Source: Limnoperna fortunei (lineage: Eukaryota; Mollusca; Bivalvia; Mytilida; Modiolidae). From it: a stretch of 64,000 nt of DNA. Positions 34,416 through 46,900 of this stretch are shown piece by piece; the stretch's first letter is position 1, and the number at the start of each line of letters is the position of its first letter. Location of the stretch: assembly GCA_944474755.1 (NCBI GenBank), contig OX104120.1, positions 20,306,492 to 20,370,491 of the forward strand. The letters are read 5' to 3'. The position numbers were made by a program, and so were the translations under genes. The notes beneath the pieces are model-generated. The model did no database searches. It saw only the letters and a program-made list of their open reading frames with translations, and had not been told where the DNA came from.

Positions 34416-34720
34416 ATTGATTGATTAACTGTCCAGCAAGCAATATTTCGGCTAGGTGGGGGCAAGAATAAAATGTAATTGCGACTTTAAAAGTAAATAA
34501 TGCGTAGGGACAGATAATTAAACATTTTAAGCGGCATGAATGAGCCCACTCTTCGCTGAAGTCTACAGAAGGGGTTATTGTATGAGAAGCATGGCACTCT
34601 GAAAACACTTTACCCACTATGGTTCGTGGTCCGTATTCCGACCTGAAAACCCCAGCAATGTGTCTGTTTCCTTATCTGCCACGACGTATCACCCTTGTGA
34701 TGTCAATTTAGGAAGAAAGG
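34416..34720 (-). repeat. CAAT-tailed SINE-like repeat (family B)
   Basis: Read on the minus strand, the right part has TGGGTAAAGTGTTTTCAGAG, TGCCATGCTTCTC and CCCCTTCTGTAGACTTCAGC, matching 44185-44255 (GTGTTTAGAGAGTGCCACG, CCCCTTTTGTAGATTTCGAG). It then reaches the tail domain GCCGAAATATTGCTTGCTGG, ACAGTTAATCAATCAAT. Confidence 0.7.
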
Positions 34721-35506
34721 CTCAAAACAAAGAAACTACAACACATGATTAATTTAATTTCAACTGTGCTTTCCAACAGTTTAAAAAAATGAGCAAGACA
34801 CTACAATTTGCAACGAGAAACTTAGTATCTCATTTTGCATCTACTTGTCAACCGAGATCTATTTCTCAGTCGGTATTCATTGTTCCCGACGGATTACTTG
34901 GTATCGGTATCAAAACAAGTACCATAAAAGTAGTATTCTGACAGGATACCATATCATTTAATAACATATTCCACCATAAGATGTTTTGGTACACGATCTG
35001 ACAATTAATTTGTATTCTTGGGACGACGAAAATCGCTCTCTCAGCAAAGACTAAATGTATCTAATATGTAACATATTGTAGTTGTTTAATTAACGTGTAT
35101 CGTATTATAGGTATATACTGCTAAGTCGTCTGAACTACACCAGAGTGTACTGATGATTTCTGTTTTATGCATTGCATCGTATACATTGGTTAGATTCTCT
35201 TTCTCTTCTCTTTCGACTCTTATTTGCATAGCGAGTTTTTGCTAATTGTGAAAAGATAAATACACCTGCCAGGTACATTCTGTCAGCAAATAAGCAAGCA
35301 GAGTTTAATTACCAATATCTTTAAAATATTACATTGGTCTTTTGGCCATCATGCTCATTTTAGCAAGTTTTGATCTGACGTTAATAAGAAACATTGATAT
35401 GCGGATATATTTTTGATCATTTAACCAGTTAGAAATCGCAGCTGCTAATCTGCGCCGCGATAAAGTAGTTTTTAATTTGCAGTGTCTACTAAAATAATGA
35501 TTAAAA
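34721..35506. other. AT-rich DNA without recognised features
   Basis: I see nothing supported in this interval. Confidence 0.4.
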
Positions 35507-35519
35507 AATTCTAAATATA

Positions 35520-35789
35520 TGTTTGTTTTTGTTGGTTTGATGGTGTTTAACGCCACTTTCAGCAATTTTTCAGCTATATCATGGCGTCCAGTTTTTATTG
35601 GGAGAGGAAGCCGGAGCACCCGGAGAAAACCCCGGATCTGTGGTAGGAAAACTGGCAATCCTTGTCAATTAAGATTGGAGTCGAGTACACCCTGCCTGCA
35701 GTGAGAATCGCACCCGCAATCTCAGTGTTGACAGACCACGTGATCAATAGTAGACGAACTACCTTGACCACTCGGCTACCGAGGCCCCG
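35520..35789 (-). mobile_element. tRNA-derived SINE (family A), full length, aged TSD
   Basis: The plus strand runs from TTTGTTTTTGTTGG and AGCAATTTTTCAGCTATATC through CTGGCAATCCTTGTCAATTA to the head complement CCACTCGGCTACCGAGGCCC. A decayed 13-bp duplication flanks it: AATTCTAAATATA at 35507-35519 and AATTTTGAACATA at 35790-35802, three mismatches. The 109-, 61- and 68-codon ORFs here are SINE translations. Confidence 0.92.
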
Positions 35790-35802
35790 AATTTTGAACA
35801 TA

Positions 35803-37149
35803 CATGTAATAAATAAACAGTAGATAAGTTAAACTAAAACTTCACAATTTAATTTAGACCTAAAAAAGGCAGATCATTAAATAGTAATTGTGCCTAATAC
35901 AATGCATAACAAATTTTAAATATTGAGAAAAAATGTTCCTGTCCAGAGCCGTTTTTAAGGGTCATAAATTATTCTCATTGGAAAAGTGTACAACACAGAC
36001 ACGAAGAACAATTCACATCAATACAACACAAAAATATACCTGCTAATGCAGAACCAAAAATTTGTATTCGGATATAATACTATGTCAGTGTTTTAAACTT
36101 ATTATCTTTTACAACAAAGCTATAAACCTTAATATTTCGAAATATAATTAAATTATCTACAAGCTGTAACGTCAAATCTGTCATAACAAACATAAATAGT
36201 TTGCGTTTTATTAATTTCGTAAAGAAAACTGAGCGTAACAATGTTAGACATTATCAATTATAAATTCGCTTAAACATCAAGGAGCCGGATGTACTTTAAG
36301 CCGTATAATAAACATATTGAAATAAAAGATAAATGTTGTTAACAATTAAAAAAACCATATTAAATACACAATTCAAAATGGTATGCCATTTATATTTCAG
36401 TCCATAATAATAAGAGTAAAGTGTTGTCTCTAAACGTTCCTTTTGTCTGAACAAATACTTACTGAAACAAAAAACCCAATTCTGCTCATATTCAGATTTT
36501 AATTGGCGGTATTTGAGGTTTCTCCCATGTCTTTAGACTGTATGCTTTAAAAAATTGTAGATAGTTTGCTTTCTAATATTTTGGGTTTAAACGTTAATGT
36601 AATAAACATTATTCAAAGACAGAAATTTTTGGACGTTAAATCCAGACCTATAGTAACTTTTTCTGGTAACACAAAGTTTTTATGTGTTTGGTTGTTTCAT
36701 TATATTAACGGTTACATTTGCAATAATAATCGGTAAAATTCTAAGATTGAAATGTTTGTAAGTTATAGTAACTTGAATTTAATAGCAAAAACGTTTGTAT
36801 TTCAATTTTACTTGGGAAGACCGAATTTTTATGCGTTGTGTTGTTGTATTTCATTAACGGTAACTTTGTCAACCGTTAATGTAATACATGTAAAGTGTAA
36901 AATTTAAAGATAAAAAAGTTTTTATGTTAAATCCAGACCTATATCGAGGTTACAAATGTGGATATGTCGAATTTAGGACACATTTCTGGACATATATAGA
37001 TATATATTTTACAATCAGGTTTGTTTAAACGATCTACTTAACGTATTTTAATTTATTATAATTGATTTTAATATATATTTCTAATCGTTTATTACATTAT
37101 ATGTTTACATTAACGGTTGCTACAAAGCCCATTTTCCCTAAAATTTGTT
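35803..37149. other. AT-rich DNA without recognised features
   Basis: No gene is visible. From 36590 to 36930 the words GACGTTAAATCCAGACCTAT and GTTAAATCCAGACCTATAT, plus ATTAACGGTTACATTTG-type words, recur, suggesting an old local duplication of about 300 bp. Confidence 0.4.
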
Positions 37150-37262
37150 AGTGTCAGTAAAAATAGTCAAACCTTTTCCATTGAGTTAATGTTTTCTTAT
37201 TTTCTGTCCTTGGTATAGTTGAAATATTGCTCGCTGGGCGTTAATCATCAATCAATCAATAA
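37150..37262 (+). repeat. CAAT-tailed SINE-like repeat (family B), 3' fragment
   Basis: This fragment holds the family's end: TTTTCTGTCCTTGGTATAG, TTGAAATATTGCTCGCTGGG, CGTTAATCATCAATCAATCA. Confidence 0.7.
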
Positions 37263-38098
37263 AGCAATGTTCACAAATACTGACTTAGGCCAAATAATAT
37301 GCAAATCACTTGAAGACAAATAACAACGAATTCCATGACCAGACAAGAACATGTAATTAGGCAGACAATTGCAGGAACAACTGTTTGAAACTGAGATGGG
37401 AAACAGACGCTCCAGATGATATTGGTCGTATGTAAGTTTTGATAGCGGAATTCTTCTCTAATTGCAGTCGTCCGGGAAACAGATAGCTCTGGAGTAAATG
37501 TATCCATTGAGGTTTTATACTGAATAAGTTACTGTCATCTATCAAATCCAATTAGCTTGCATACTGGTCATTGATATATATCATCAGCAAATTATGGTGA
37601 GCAGTTCATTATTTTGCGTTGGCGTAAAAGTGGTAAATAAATGTGTTGCCTAAGGTTGCATGTCGCAGAGGAAAACTGACCAAATTAAGTTAAATTATAT
37701 GGTGAAATACTTCGAATGACATTTTAGTTATTAAATTGCAGTTGCAGCTTCTTATTTTAGACGAATGTACAAAACAAATTCGACGCTAAATTTATTTTGG
37801 TACTGGAAAGTCTACTAACAAAATCACCTACATTTATGTAAATTAAATAATCAAATTAGAGCATGGCAGTAGCAAGTCTATCATTATTATTTAAATCAGT
37901 TTGTTTCTATACGAAAGTATCAAAAGTAGTGAAATTCGTAGACATAATTAACAAATACAAGGACATGTTCTTTTATACTTTTGTGTAACACTCTTCTTCC
38001 GTAAATGGCCGATTTCTGGTACAGATGACCCAGTACAGAAGAGCTCACGCGCACACATCTGTACTTGCTGCGTCATCCAATCAAAACGCCAGAAACAT
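37263..38098. other. AT-rich DNA without recognised features
   Basis: No gene is recognised. The overlapping ORFs at 37271-37551 lack motifs. Confidence 0.4.
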
Positions 38099-38128
38099 GA
38101 ACGTTGTTATGGAAGGATAACAACGTTC
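38099..38128. repeat. Perfect 12-bp inverted repeat
   Basis: GAACGTTGTTAT (38099-38110), GGAAGG, then ATAACAACGTTC (38117-38128) are exact complements. The unusually GC-rich flank with CGTCATCCAATCAAAACG (38070) and ATGACGTTCAT (38133) suggests the centre of a small palindromic element like the other foldbacks, but the outer ends are unclear. Confidence 0.7.
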
Positions 38129-38314
38129 TTCTATGACGTTCATTATTTCCGGCTCCACTCGCGAAAAGACATAAAATTTCGCTCACTCGTGAAAGAAATG
38201 TCAAATGTCCAATTTGATGAAACGCCTGTTTCTGCATCATACACATTCAACGGCGTTTTACAATAAGTCACAATATATACACTTTTTACATATTATACAA
38301 TAATGTCACGCAAT

Positions 38315-39384
38315 TTAAAATAATGATTCGTACCATTCAAAGAACCAGGCCTTAAGCTGTTTTTTGAAAATGTCTAAGGATTTAGACTGTTTTAGACTCG
38401 TTGGCAGAGTATTCCACAATTGAGGTCCCACTGTACTAAAACTCCTGTCGGAAAAAGTCTTTTTTCTGTTAAATGGAACAGCGTAGCAGCCGACAGACGA
38501 TTCAGTTGATCTTCAAGCACGTTTAGATACTGGACTGGACAGGAGATTCAGTAGATAAGAAGGGGCATTTCCAACTGAGCAATTGAACATATATACTAAA
38601 ATTTTAAATGTAATGCGAGCTCTTTTTGGCAGCCAATGTAGTTCAAATAACGCCTGTTGTGAACTATCATACTTCGAACGACGCAAGACAAGCTTAGCAC
38701 ACATGTTCTGAATGCGCTGACAGATTAGATTTGGATGTGCCGTAAAGAATTACATTGCAATAGTCCAGGTGGGATATTACTAAGGATAACACAAGTGTTT
38801 CAGTAGCCTCTCTTGTCAGATACTTCCGGATGCTTTTTATTTTGAGATAGTTCAGCATAGCAGCTTTACATTTTGTCTTAACATGCTCCTTAAAGGAAAG
38901 AGACTCACCCAAAAATGCACCCAGGTATTTAATATAGCTTTGTGATTTAACAATGTCGCCACATATATTAATTTTGTTAGTGCTGCACTTGGTTAGTTGT
39001 TGACGACTCCCAAACAAAATGAATTCAGTCTTTGAATTGTTCATTTTAAGTTTATTGCCATTCATCCAATCATTGATTAGTACAGCAGCTTCTTGGAGTT
39101 CCTGAACTGCACGTGATTCCTCATTGGGTGTTGGTTTGATTCGTTTATTAGCCGTATGGTCGTCCGCGAATCCATGCACAGAAATCTTTGGAGACACAAT
39201 ATCAAAAATAGTCCCCGCATATGTCAAATATAGCCAAGGGCCAAAGCAGCTTCCCTGGGGGACACTGCATTCGAGGTCCCGTATGGTCGATAATTGCGAG
39301 TTGACACTAACTCTGCATGTGCCAGGCCTCAAGTACGAATCCACCCATTTTAAGGCTATTCCAAGAACACCATACTGCTACTAT
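38315..39384 (-). pseudogene. Non-LTR retrotransposon RT, 5'-truncated, one frameshift
   Basis: A 216-codon open stretch (39344 to 38694) begins after YGVLGIALKWVDSYLRPGTC. It contains CSVPQGSCFGPWLYL, the catalytic HGFADDHTA (FADD variant of the YADD box), NDWMNGNKLKMNNSKTEFIL and YLGAFLGESLSFKEH. These are palm and thumb motifs of CR1/L2-like LINEs. A frameshift near 38700 leads into QALFELHWLPKRARITFKIL, a TGA near 38513, and the typical C terminus STVGPQLWNTLPTSLKQSKS, FKKQLKAWFF ending in a TAA at 38315-38317. One frameshift and one nonsense codon make it among the youngest LINE copies in the window. Everything upstream of mid-RT is missing, as in 5' truncation. Confidence 0.85.
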
Positions 39385-40228
39385 AAAGATCAACCGGTCT
39401 TTCCCAAAAACGTATGAAAGAACCTATTATTTTTTCACAAGTTTAAGTCTAATAAAAAATAAATAATGATATAGCAGTATGTGGCAAAATTTCTTGAAAC
39501 GTTCTGATCTATAAATTTTTAAATTGTGTAAATATGATTTCTTTACACTAGTTTCGCATAATTTCAATGCAAAGACATAAATTTATCAGTTTTTGTATTG
39601 CATTTACGTTTTACACGTTATTTGTTAATGAAAGAAAATCTGAAGGCTGCTTAATTTACAATAAATCCTCTCCTAACATAACTAGTATAATCTTTGTTTC
39701 GCGTGATCATATTTCCTTGTTATCTGGTTTCGCTGACGTTGTTTTCTTTAGTTCCTAACAATGTTATTAGGCTGATAACCTTTACTTGTATTATGATTTA
39801 TAAGAGGACGAAACATTACACACACACTTTGACAAGTGATCAATCATATTAATGAAATAACAAATATTAAATGTTAAAAACAATAATCGTAGGTGTTTAT
39901 TCAGAATAATTCTTCATTACTATTGACATATTTGAAAAATTCTGGAAATCTTATTAATACTACTATAATAGAAAAAATGGAAACATGTGTGACTATTTAA
40001 ACGTGAGGACAATGAATACTTTTTGTTACAATAGTCCAAATTCTAACCTCTGCTCTTGGATTGTAAAACCTCGAAGATATCACCAACCGAGTAGTAATGT
40101 TACCCAATTTACTGCCGTAATATTTTGAAAATGATTTCGATCCATGGTATGTTTTTCAAGAGGTAGATTGTCTTAGCTCGGCAACATATTATTTATTTAG
40201 ATATTAAATATCATTTTTTATCTTGAGA
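39385..40228. other. AT-rich DNA without recognised features
   Basis: I see no gene, RNA or repeat here. Confidence 0.4.
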
Positions 40229-40300
40229 GCGCCACTGATGAGTCTTCAATTGAGTTTGACGCGAGTCTAGCTTAGTAAGTTTTCTAATCTTTCTATCTTC
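40229..40300 (+). ncRNA. Hammerhead ribozyme relic 2
   Basis: GCGCCACTGATGAGTCTTC keeps an intact first core (CTGATGA, 40235-40241) with a plausible stem I strand (GCGCCA). The second half is damaged: TGAGTTTGACGCGAGTC in place of GAGACGAAACGCGCGTC, so the GAAA core is lost. TAGCTTAGTAAG follows in place of TGGCGTAGTAA. The next 30 bases, ending CTTTCTATCTTCGATGAAA, match the region after the other relics. Confidence 0.5.
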
Positions 40301-41534
40301 GATGAAATTAGAATTACAAAAATACTCCACTATTTGGAAGAATTACAAAATGTCTTGATAATAAAAGATAAAAGACGTTTGTTCTCTTCTAGAATCACAT
40401 GAAAACAATCTTACATCTAGATAATCGAAGATGTGCTATCGATCTTCTTAGAAAACAGCCCTCATTAATAATGTTTTAGTATACAATAATAAGTACAAAA
40501 TTGGATTCGAAGATATCATATAGAACCATACTTGCTGTCATTATTGTTGAATGCACAAAACCACATTGGTCTCACGTGATAAATACGCTATCCATCTAGA
40601 ACCAGAAAAGTGCAATTTGAGGTTATTTGTCCTCCTACTATCTCCCAAAGTTAAATATTTTGGTTCGAATATCATATAAAAGTTTGCTTAGATGTTATAT
40701 TTGTCTTAGGATTCTTGAACTTTTGTTTTTACATTGATAAGGTTTCACGAAACAAAAAAACCCCCCAACAACATGGAAATGGCCGTTATTCACTTTATCA
40801 AGATGAAGAAGGCAATATAAATGGCAATAAATAATTTTTATCTCTAAGTCGTGTCTTATATTTTCCGGCTTTATGCGACAGTCGTATCATTTGATCTTTA
40901 TTTCGTTGTAATGATATCCTACTTTGGCGTGTTATATGCGTCAGGACTTAGTTAAAAGGACTTTTATATTCCCTTTTAAAGGTTCTTCCCATGTAATACA
41001 TCTGATATTATTTCGATGATTTCAAAAATAAAATTCCAATTAAATTTATGGTCCCCTTTTCTAAATTTTAATGAACTGTTCAACCTAGTTGGTAATAATT
41101 TGAACAGCAATCAACAACGCCACAATTCGGTTATTATTAGGTTTCCTCTAAGAATTGTTTATTTTCTTAAATAGTAAAAAAATAAAATCTTGCTGTAAAT
41201 GATCGTTTGTAAAAAAGCGATAGCAAGTAAAAAATAAACGTCTGTTAAAATATAATAATGATTTGTGATTTATAATGGATGTGCGTTGTTGTAAACATGT
41301 TTATTTTTTTTAAAAACAAAATTAAATAAAGCTGAATATTTTGGTATACGTAAAACGTTCAATGAATGGTTGAACGTTGTGCCTGTAATCCAATGAACAA
41401 AAAAGTTGCTATAGCAGCACGTTCAAAGCTACCAGCGCCTAACAGAAAAATGATTTTTTCCAACAATTTAATTCCTTTTTGGAAGAGTTTCAAAATATTT
41501 AAATACAAATGTTTTATAATTACAGTGTGAATTG
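40301..41534. other. AT-rich DNA without recognised features
   Basis: I see no gene, RNA or repeat here. Confidence 0.4.
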
Positions 41535-41841
41535 TTTGATTGATTGATTAAAGTTTAGCAATCAATATCAATATTTCAGCATAATGCGGGACGAAAAAAC
41601 ATGTTTGCAAACAATAAATTAACGCGGGAGGGGGGTTGGACCGTCAGTAACAAAATTTGACCGCCTCTTGAAAAGTGTGGAGTATTAGGTAGGAACGGAG
41701 AAATATGACTTTTTTATGTTTCTTTTGATATCTGCAACTGTGGTGTGCGACAGGCGTTCTATATTATGACCTGACATACCTACCAATAGCAGGACCTTCC
41801 CATCCGTCAGCCGCGGACCATATACAAAGCTCTGTGAACCC
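41535..41841 (-). repeat. CAAT-tailed SINE-like repeat (family B)
   Basis: Plus orientation starts with the tail complement TTTGATTGATTGATTAAAG and AATATTTCAGCATAATGCGG, GACGAAAAAACATG, followed by GTTGGACCGTCAGTAAC and TAGGTAGGAACGGAG. It shares its 3' domain and the GGACGAGAAxA block with the 47.7-kb copy. The 5' end near 41841 is approximate. Confidence 0.65.
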
Positions 41842-44064
41842 TACAAATAATTTAAGGATTGATGTTGTACACATTTATGTGAAACCTTTTTTCGCGGATT
41901 ACTGTTTGTACAGAATCATTAAGTTCATTTCGAATCATTGAAGGATTAATAACAAGTTTTGTTGTTTTTCCTTGCAAAATACAATTTTTCGCTTACCATT
42001 CGGCGTCGACATATACAATACTGGTTTATTAAGAAGGCTTATGATGCTGTAACTGTGAAGATTCATTTAGATGTAAAGTCATCTTAATAGTAAAACTTAT
42101 TTAGGATTGACAAACGAAAGTACGAACGAACAAACAGACCGAATAACTTCAAATGAGTTATTTGTCAAGTGTGGTAAAACAATTCGCTATGCGCAGAATC
42201 GATGTCTACATATTCGCCTGTACGGCAGGTACGGTTTCCACCGTACCAATAACTTTTGCAATAATTTTCAGAAATAAAAAATTATTGCTCACGAAACCCA
42301 TCTTTTATGGTATTTCATGTCAAACACATACGCAAAAAGCTGACAAAATAATTGGAATTCACGATTCATCTCACTTTCTAAAATATATTCTGGCGTTAGG
42401 TTATTTGTTTTGTCAAAACTGGGTGCCGCCAGCAATTTTTTCAGAGCATCAATTTCTATTTAACGAAATGTCATCTTCATTGACATTTACGTTTTGCTTT
42501 TTGCCACCTCCTTTGGCCATTTAAAGGAATAATGTGTTTCCGGAATAATTTTTGTTAACTTTACTGGAACCTTCCATTGTATAATATTTTTTTTCTTTTC
42601 ACGTGAGAAAAGAAATACATGCAATATTTAATTACTTTTTATACTTTAAAATACAACACTATTAGGTTTACTGTAGTATCTGGCCGGGGCACCAATTGGG
42701 AACCTCCGCCATCGGCAAGTAAACAACAATTCTTGCAACCAGAGTGGCAGTGGCAATGCCAAAATGTTGAAAAACCGATCGCAACATAGGTTCCGTCCAA
42801 TCCTTTTATAATACACATTGCGGTGTATTTATCCTGATCGTCCGAAAATAAGCTTGCAATCACATACACTCTAAAATTCACTAAATACATTGAATTTTAT
42901 CTCAAATTAGTAAATTTAATTAAAATTGAAAGATGAATTTTCTGATTGTTAACTTTTCATTCATCTGTTGCCACATTCTCCATTCTCACAGCACCTGCAT
43001 AAGACGTGTGTATTTCACTTAACAAGATATCCCCGGTCCTGCGTATACTATCTTTATTTTCTGTATAAAGGATTGATGTGACTAGGAAACTGTTTATTGA
43101 AGTAATTATTTCTTTAGTCCTACGCTCGACGTCTTGATCAATTACTTGATCAAAGCAGAATGCATTCAGATACGTGCAATTTCGTATTACTCATCCCTTT
43201 TTCGTACTATTCGTATTATCTGTAAGTAAGTTTTCGTCTTTCTTTTATTAAGTTTCTGCAGTCTTTTTCATGATTATTTTATGTCTACATGTTTTTACCA
43301 CGTGTTCGTGTTTCATATTGACTGCCTTATCACATCTGTTTACATTCTGCTTAGTTTATAAGACAATGGTTTTACTAATTATGCAGTGAACAAAAAGATA
43401 ACAAAATAATGTTAAGTCCCTTTCATTTAGGGTAAAATGCTAAAATATTGATGACAAAGGAATGAGCTTCCTAAAAGATAAACTATCAATATATCAAATA
43501 TGAAGACTTTACACTTAAATACAGTTACATCAAAAAGAGACAGCATTTACAATTAAAAGACGTTATATACAAATACTATTGCAATCTTTTCATTTTAAAA
43601 TGGTTTATTCACGATGCGTTGGTGTGGTATTAGAGACAAACTATACATTACCACTTTAAGTAAGTTTACATAAGAATCACAATACAAGACATTTTATGAC
43701 CGTAGGACAGAAACTAATTGCATTAATTGGTAGCCAAAGTTGTTTGTTATAATTTGATACACAAACATCACTTGCACAAAAAAGAATTGATAAAAGTACC
43801 TTGTTTTTGCAATTGCTTTCTTTATATATTTGTTTGCGTTGATGTATAAATTATTAATTGTATAGCCTATTATTACTTTTATGAGATTTTTTTAATGTTG
43901 TTCTGGGTATATGGTGCATGACTTTTAACAGTTAGTTTGAAAAATGCAATTATCGTTTGAAAAAAACTAACTGTAGACTCATGTGATAAGACATAATAAA
44001 GCAAAATGCTTCTCTTATCTAAATATTACTAACGACGGTTTAATAAAGCAACACCAACACAATA
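41842..44064. other. Unassigned DNA with two ORFs
   Basis: A 123-codon ORF at 42153-42524 (plus) and an 83-codon ORF at 42639-42890 (minus, with HCHCHSGCKNC) are the longest here. I recognise neither. Composition around 42.2-42.9 kb is a little less AT-rich than its surroundings, so an unidentified exon cannot be excluded. Confidence 0.3.
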
Positions 44065-44460
44065 AGCTGGGGCCATACTGGGAGGGTTCCCACTGCTAGA
44101 CCCATAGAACAGCCCAGCTCTCCCCCGGTGGCGGAAATGGAAGACCCACTGGGTCACAATACTAAAAGTCTGGCCGCAGAGCCTAGTGGGCTACGTGTTT
44201 AGAGAGTGCCACGTTTCTTGGACAGTAACGACCCCTTTTGTAGATTTCGAGTAGGCTCATTGTAGCCGCTACAAAAGCCTAAAATCTCTGCCTGTTCCAA
44301 TTCCTTCGTACCTTTTCAGTTGCTGTCAAAATTTAGTTAAATGTACCTTTTCTTTTTACCCGCTGATTTATGTATTTGTTACTTGTTCTCGTCCTGAGTA
44401 TAGCTGAAATACTTCTCGATGGAGGTAATGCAAACAACCAAATTATCAATCAATCAATAA
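44065..44460 (+). repeat. CAAT-tailed SINE-like repeat (family B), longest copy
   Basis: The 5' part is GC-rich (GGGGCCATACTGGGAGGG, CCCAGCTCTCCCCCGGTGG), followed by GTGTTTAGAGAGTGCCACG, CCTTTTCAGTTGCTGTC, TTACTTGTTCTCGTCCTG, AGTATAGCTGAAATACTTC and the tail AATTATCAATCAATCAATAA. At about 400 bp it is the fullest copy here. I see no clear box A/B, so the promoter type is unknown. Confidence 0.75.
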
Positions 44461-46714
44461 GTCAATTAAAATGATAAGAGAGTGTAAGCTACTAAGATGG
44501 TCAGACATTCAATTGAACTATTAACCAACTGGTATTATTCAATGTATTTGTGATTCATTCAGTAATGGACCATTACGTGTAATCATATACATTTTAAGGG
44601 AAATCATGATAAAACATCTACAAAATATTTATCATTTTACAGCGCGAGACAAATCGTTCTTATATTAACTGAAGCATAATGTTTTACATTTCCAAACATC
44701 CATGCCAGTAGACTACTGAACACCAAAACAATTCCATTGTTAAATAAAGCGAAGTTATTGGTACATTACAAACGTCTTTTATAAACATGTTTCTGATAAC
44801 ATTTACGATAACAATGTCCTATATATATGACGGTTAAGATAGTTCGTAAAATAACCAGCCATATGTTATAAAATGTCTTAAAGAGAAATACATTATAAAA
44901 TAAATACATAAATACAGGCACGCTTTATACGCTACATAGAAAGATGCCTAAAACCAAGATTTAACAGACTTTGTAGTAAACGAGATATTTTATATAATAC
45001 GTTATATATAATAGTTTAAAAAATGTTATATCTATATCATTTATATAAAAAGTTATTTTATATGTTGAACAATGAATATATCAACGAAGTAAACCAGAAT
45101 TGTATAACTGCGAACTTTTGAATACATTCCGTCATTCGTTCCTGATATCTATATTATAATTATTAATTTATTTGAAATTAATTTAAGGAAATGTTTTGAT
45201 CAATAAGGTCTCGGCAATTTGAAATATTTATTTCAATTCAATTGAGGGATTGGTCCAAGCCAGCTTTGACAGTTTACAACTATGATGGGCTATAAATACA
45301 CGGTTGTATTTTTGAAAATCATAGGTTGTTCAATGATCGGTAACAGAGAACATCACATATTTCTGCAATACAAACGTTTCTAAAGGTAAGTGTCAACAGC
45401 GCGTAAAAGATGCTAGTTCACTACATAGTAACCAAATCTTCAAGTAAATACCGGACTGAGTTGAGAGCAAAATTCCACACACTCCAACATCAGTGCCACC
45501 ATAGACATTGCTAAAGAGATGGTTTTTGACACCAAACTCAGTGTAGACAACATAACCGACTAATTATCCCTGCTAATTGACGAAAACCACAGATGTATAT
45601 GTACTTTAGTAGCTTATCGTGTAAAGTTAAGTTGAACGAAAGACCGTTGTAAAGTTTGTGACTACACGTACTGCATTTAGAATTACCAACATCATTTAAA
45701 AATTATGTTTAGACAGTAAACGACTTAATTAGCAGCCCTTGATAGTGTATACTACAAGAAGACAAAGAGCTTTGAACTCAGTCGTCATTGCACAGCTTAC
45801 AAGTTAGCAATAATTGAGAAACATTTTTGACGACATATTTAGCCATTACTATAACTCACCTATTCGAACAATGGTTTAACTTAAATCTAGAAATATACAC
45901 AAAATTTGGTATTCAAACCGCAACAAGCCAAGTCCTTTGCTTCTTGAAAAAGCCTGTGACACAAATAGACAGATCTACGCATCGTTTGTTTTTAGCTTAG
46001 AGATAGAGCAACAGGAAAGATTATGAAGTCATGGTTGGGGCTTATAGTAGTTCATTCAGAGAAAGTGTTTCCTTTATATATTCTTCATCCGACACCAGCT
46101 GAGCTTCCTATTATAAAGTGCTTGCAGACAAAATAAGCCGTCTATTATTTATGCACAGATACAAACTATTATCGACACCATCTGGGTAAATACTTGCAGT
46201 CAATCCAAAAGTTAATATAGAACAAGATACAGTTTAAGTTATGGTAATAGCAAAATACCGAACAGCAAGGAAACTGTCAAGAAAACAATGCATAAATCAA
46301 GTCCAAGAAACCACCAACCAAAAATATAACAACTTCCGAATACTCCTAGAGTTTTGTAAGCTTGTAGGAGAAGGTATTAGAGAAGAATGAGTCTTTAAAC
46401 CTGTTATCTCTGACGCTCAACAGTATCAAAGAAATCATTTCATTAAATATTACATTCATAATCTGTCGGACAAAGAGTCGCGTAATTTTTTGGAAAAAAT
46501 GTACTCAAGATACACGCGTATCTGATAAGATTTAACTTACCAAAAGCGAAAAACGCTTGATGTATTTTTATAGCAGCTGTTAAATTAAAATAATTGGTTA
46601 ACAAGATAATCATGTTGGATGAAAAGTTTGATGGTACTAAGGTAGACAAATGTTACGAAACTAGAAATATAAAAATGTTAAGTGTTATTTCTGTGAGTGG
46701 GGGTTAGATTCTCT
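44461..46714. other. AT-rich DNA without recognised genes
   Basis: AT-only runs occur near 45.0 kb. A broken plus-strand frame at 45480-45640 (ATIDIAKEMVFDTKLSVD, LSLLIDENHRC) faintly resembles a hAT-type transposase, but too weakly to call. Confidence 0.35.
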
Positions 46715-46760
46715 AGATCTGATGATTGTTATAGGTTGTTTTATAAAGTAAATTATATTT
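46715..46760 (+). ncRNA. Hammerhead ribozyme relic 3 (weak)
   Basis: ATCTGATGATTGTTATAGG retains the first core CTGATGA (46719-46725). The GAAA core and stem III have decayed (GGTTGTTTTATAAAGTAA). On its own it would not be called; the module that follows in the same order as at 2.2 kb supports homology. Confidence 0.35.
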
Positions 46761-46900
46761 ACGTTGCTATCTTTGATGCCATTTTACTTCATTAGGGTCG
46801 ATGCCAATGTTGATGTACTGTTAGTCCCCGAGTACTCACAATTTGGTTCTGACATGAGCATTATTGATTCTTTCAGTGGTTTAATCACTGTCTAAATTTA
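46761..46900 (+). repeat. Downstream module of the hammerhead-bearing repeat
   Basis: CTATCTTTGATGCCATTTTA, GGGTCGATGCC and GTACTGTTAGTCCCCGAG repeat the word order at 2239-2295. GGTTCTGACATGAGCATTAT then follows, extending the family beyond the first copy's readable part. Confidence 0.6.

Noticed and set aside
42153..42524. 123-codon plus-strand ORF, longest outside repeats
   Set aside because: I recognise no motif and it has no supporting neighbours. With this composition and length a chance ORF is plausible.
44829..44848. CGGTTAAGATAGTTCGT, resembling the SINE box A region
   Set aside because: Under 20 bp with no following SINE sequence; too short to call.
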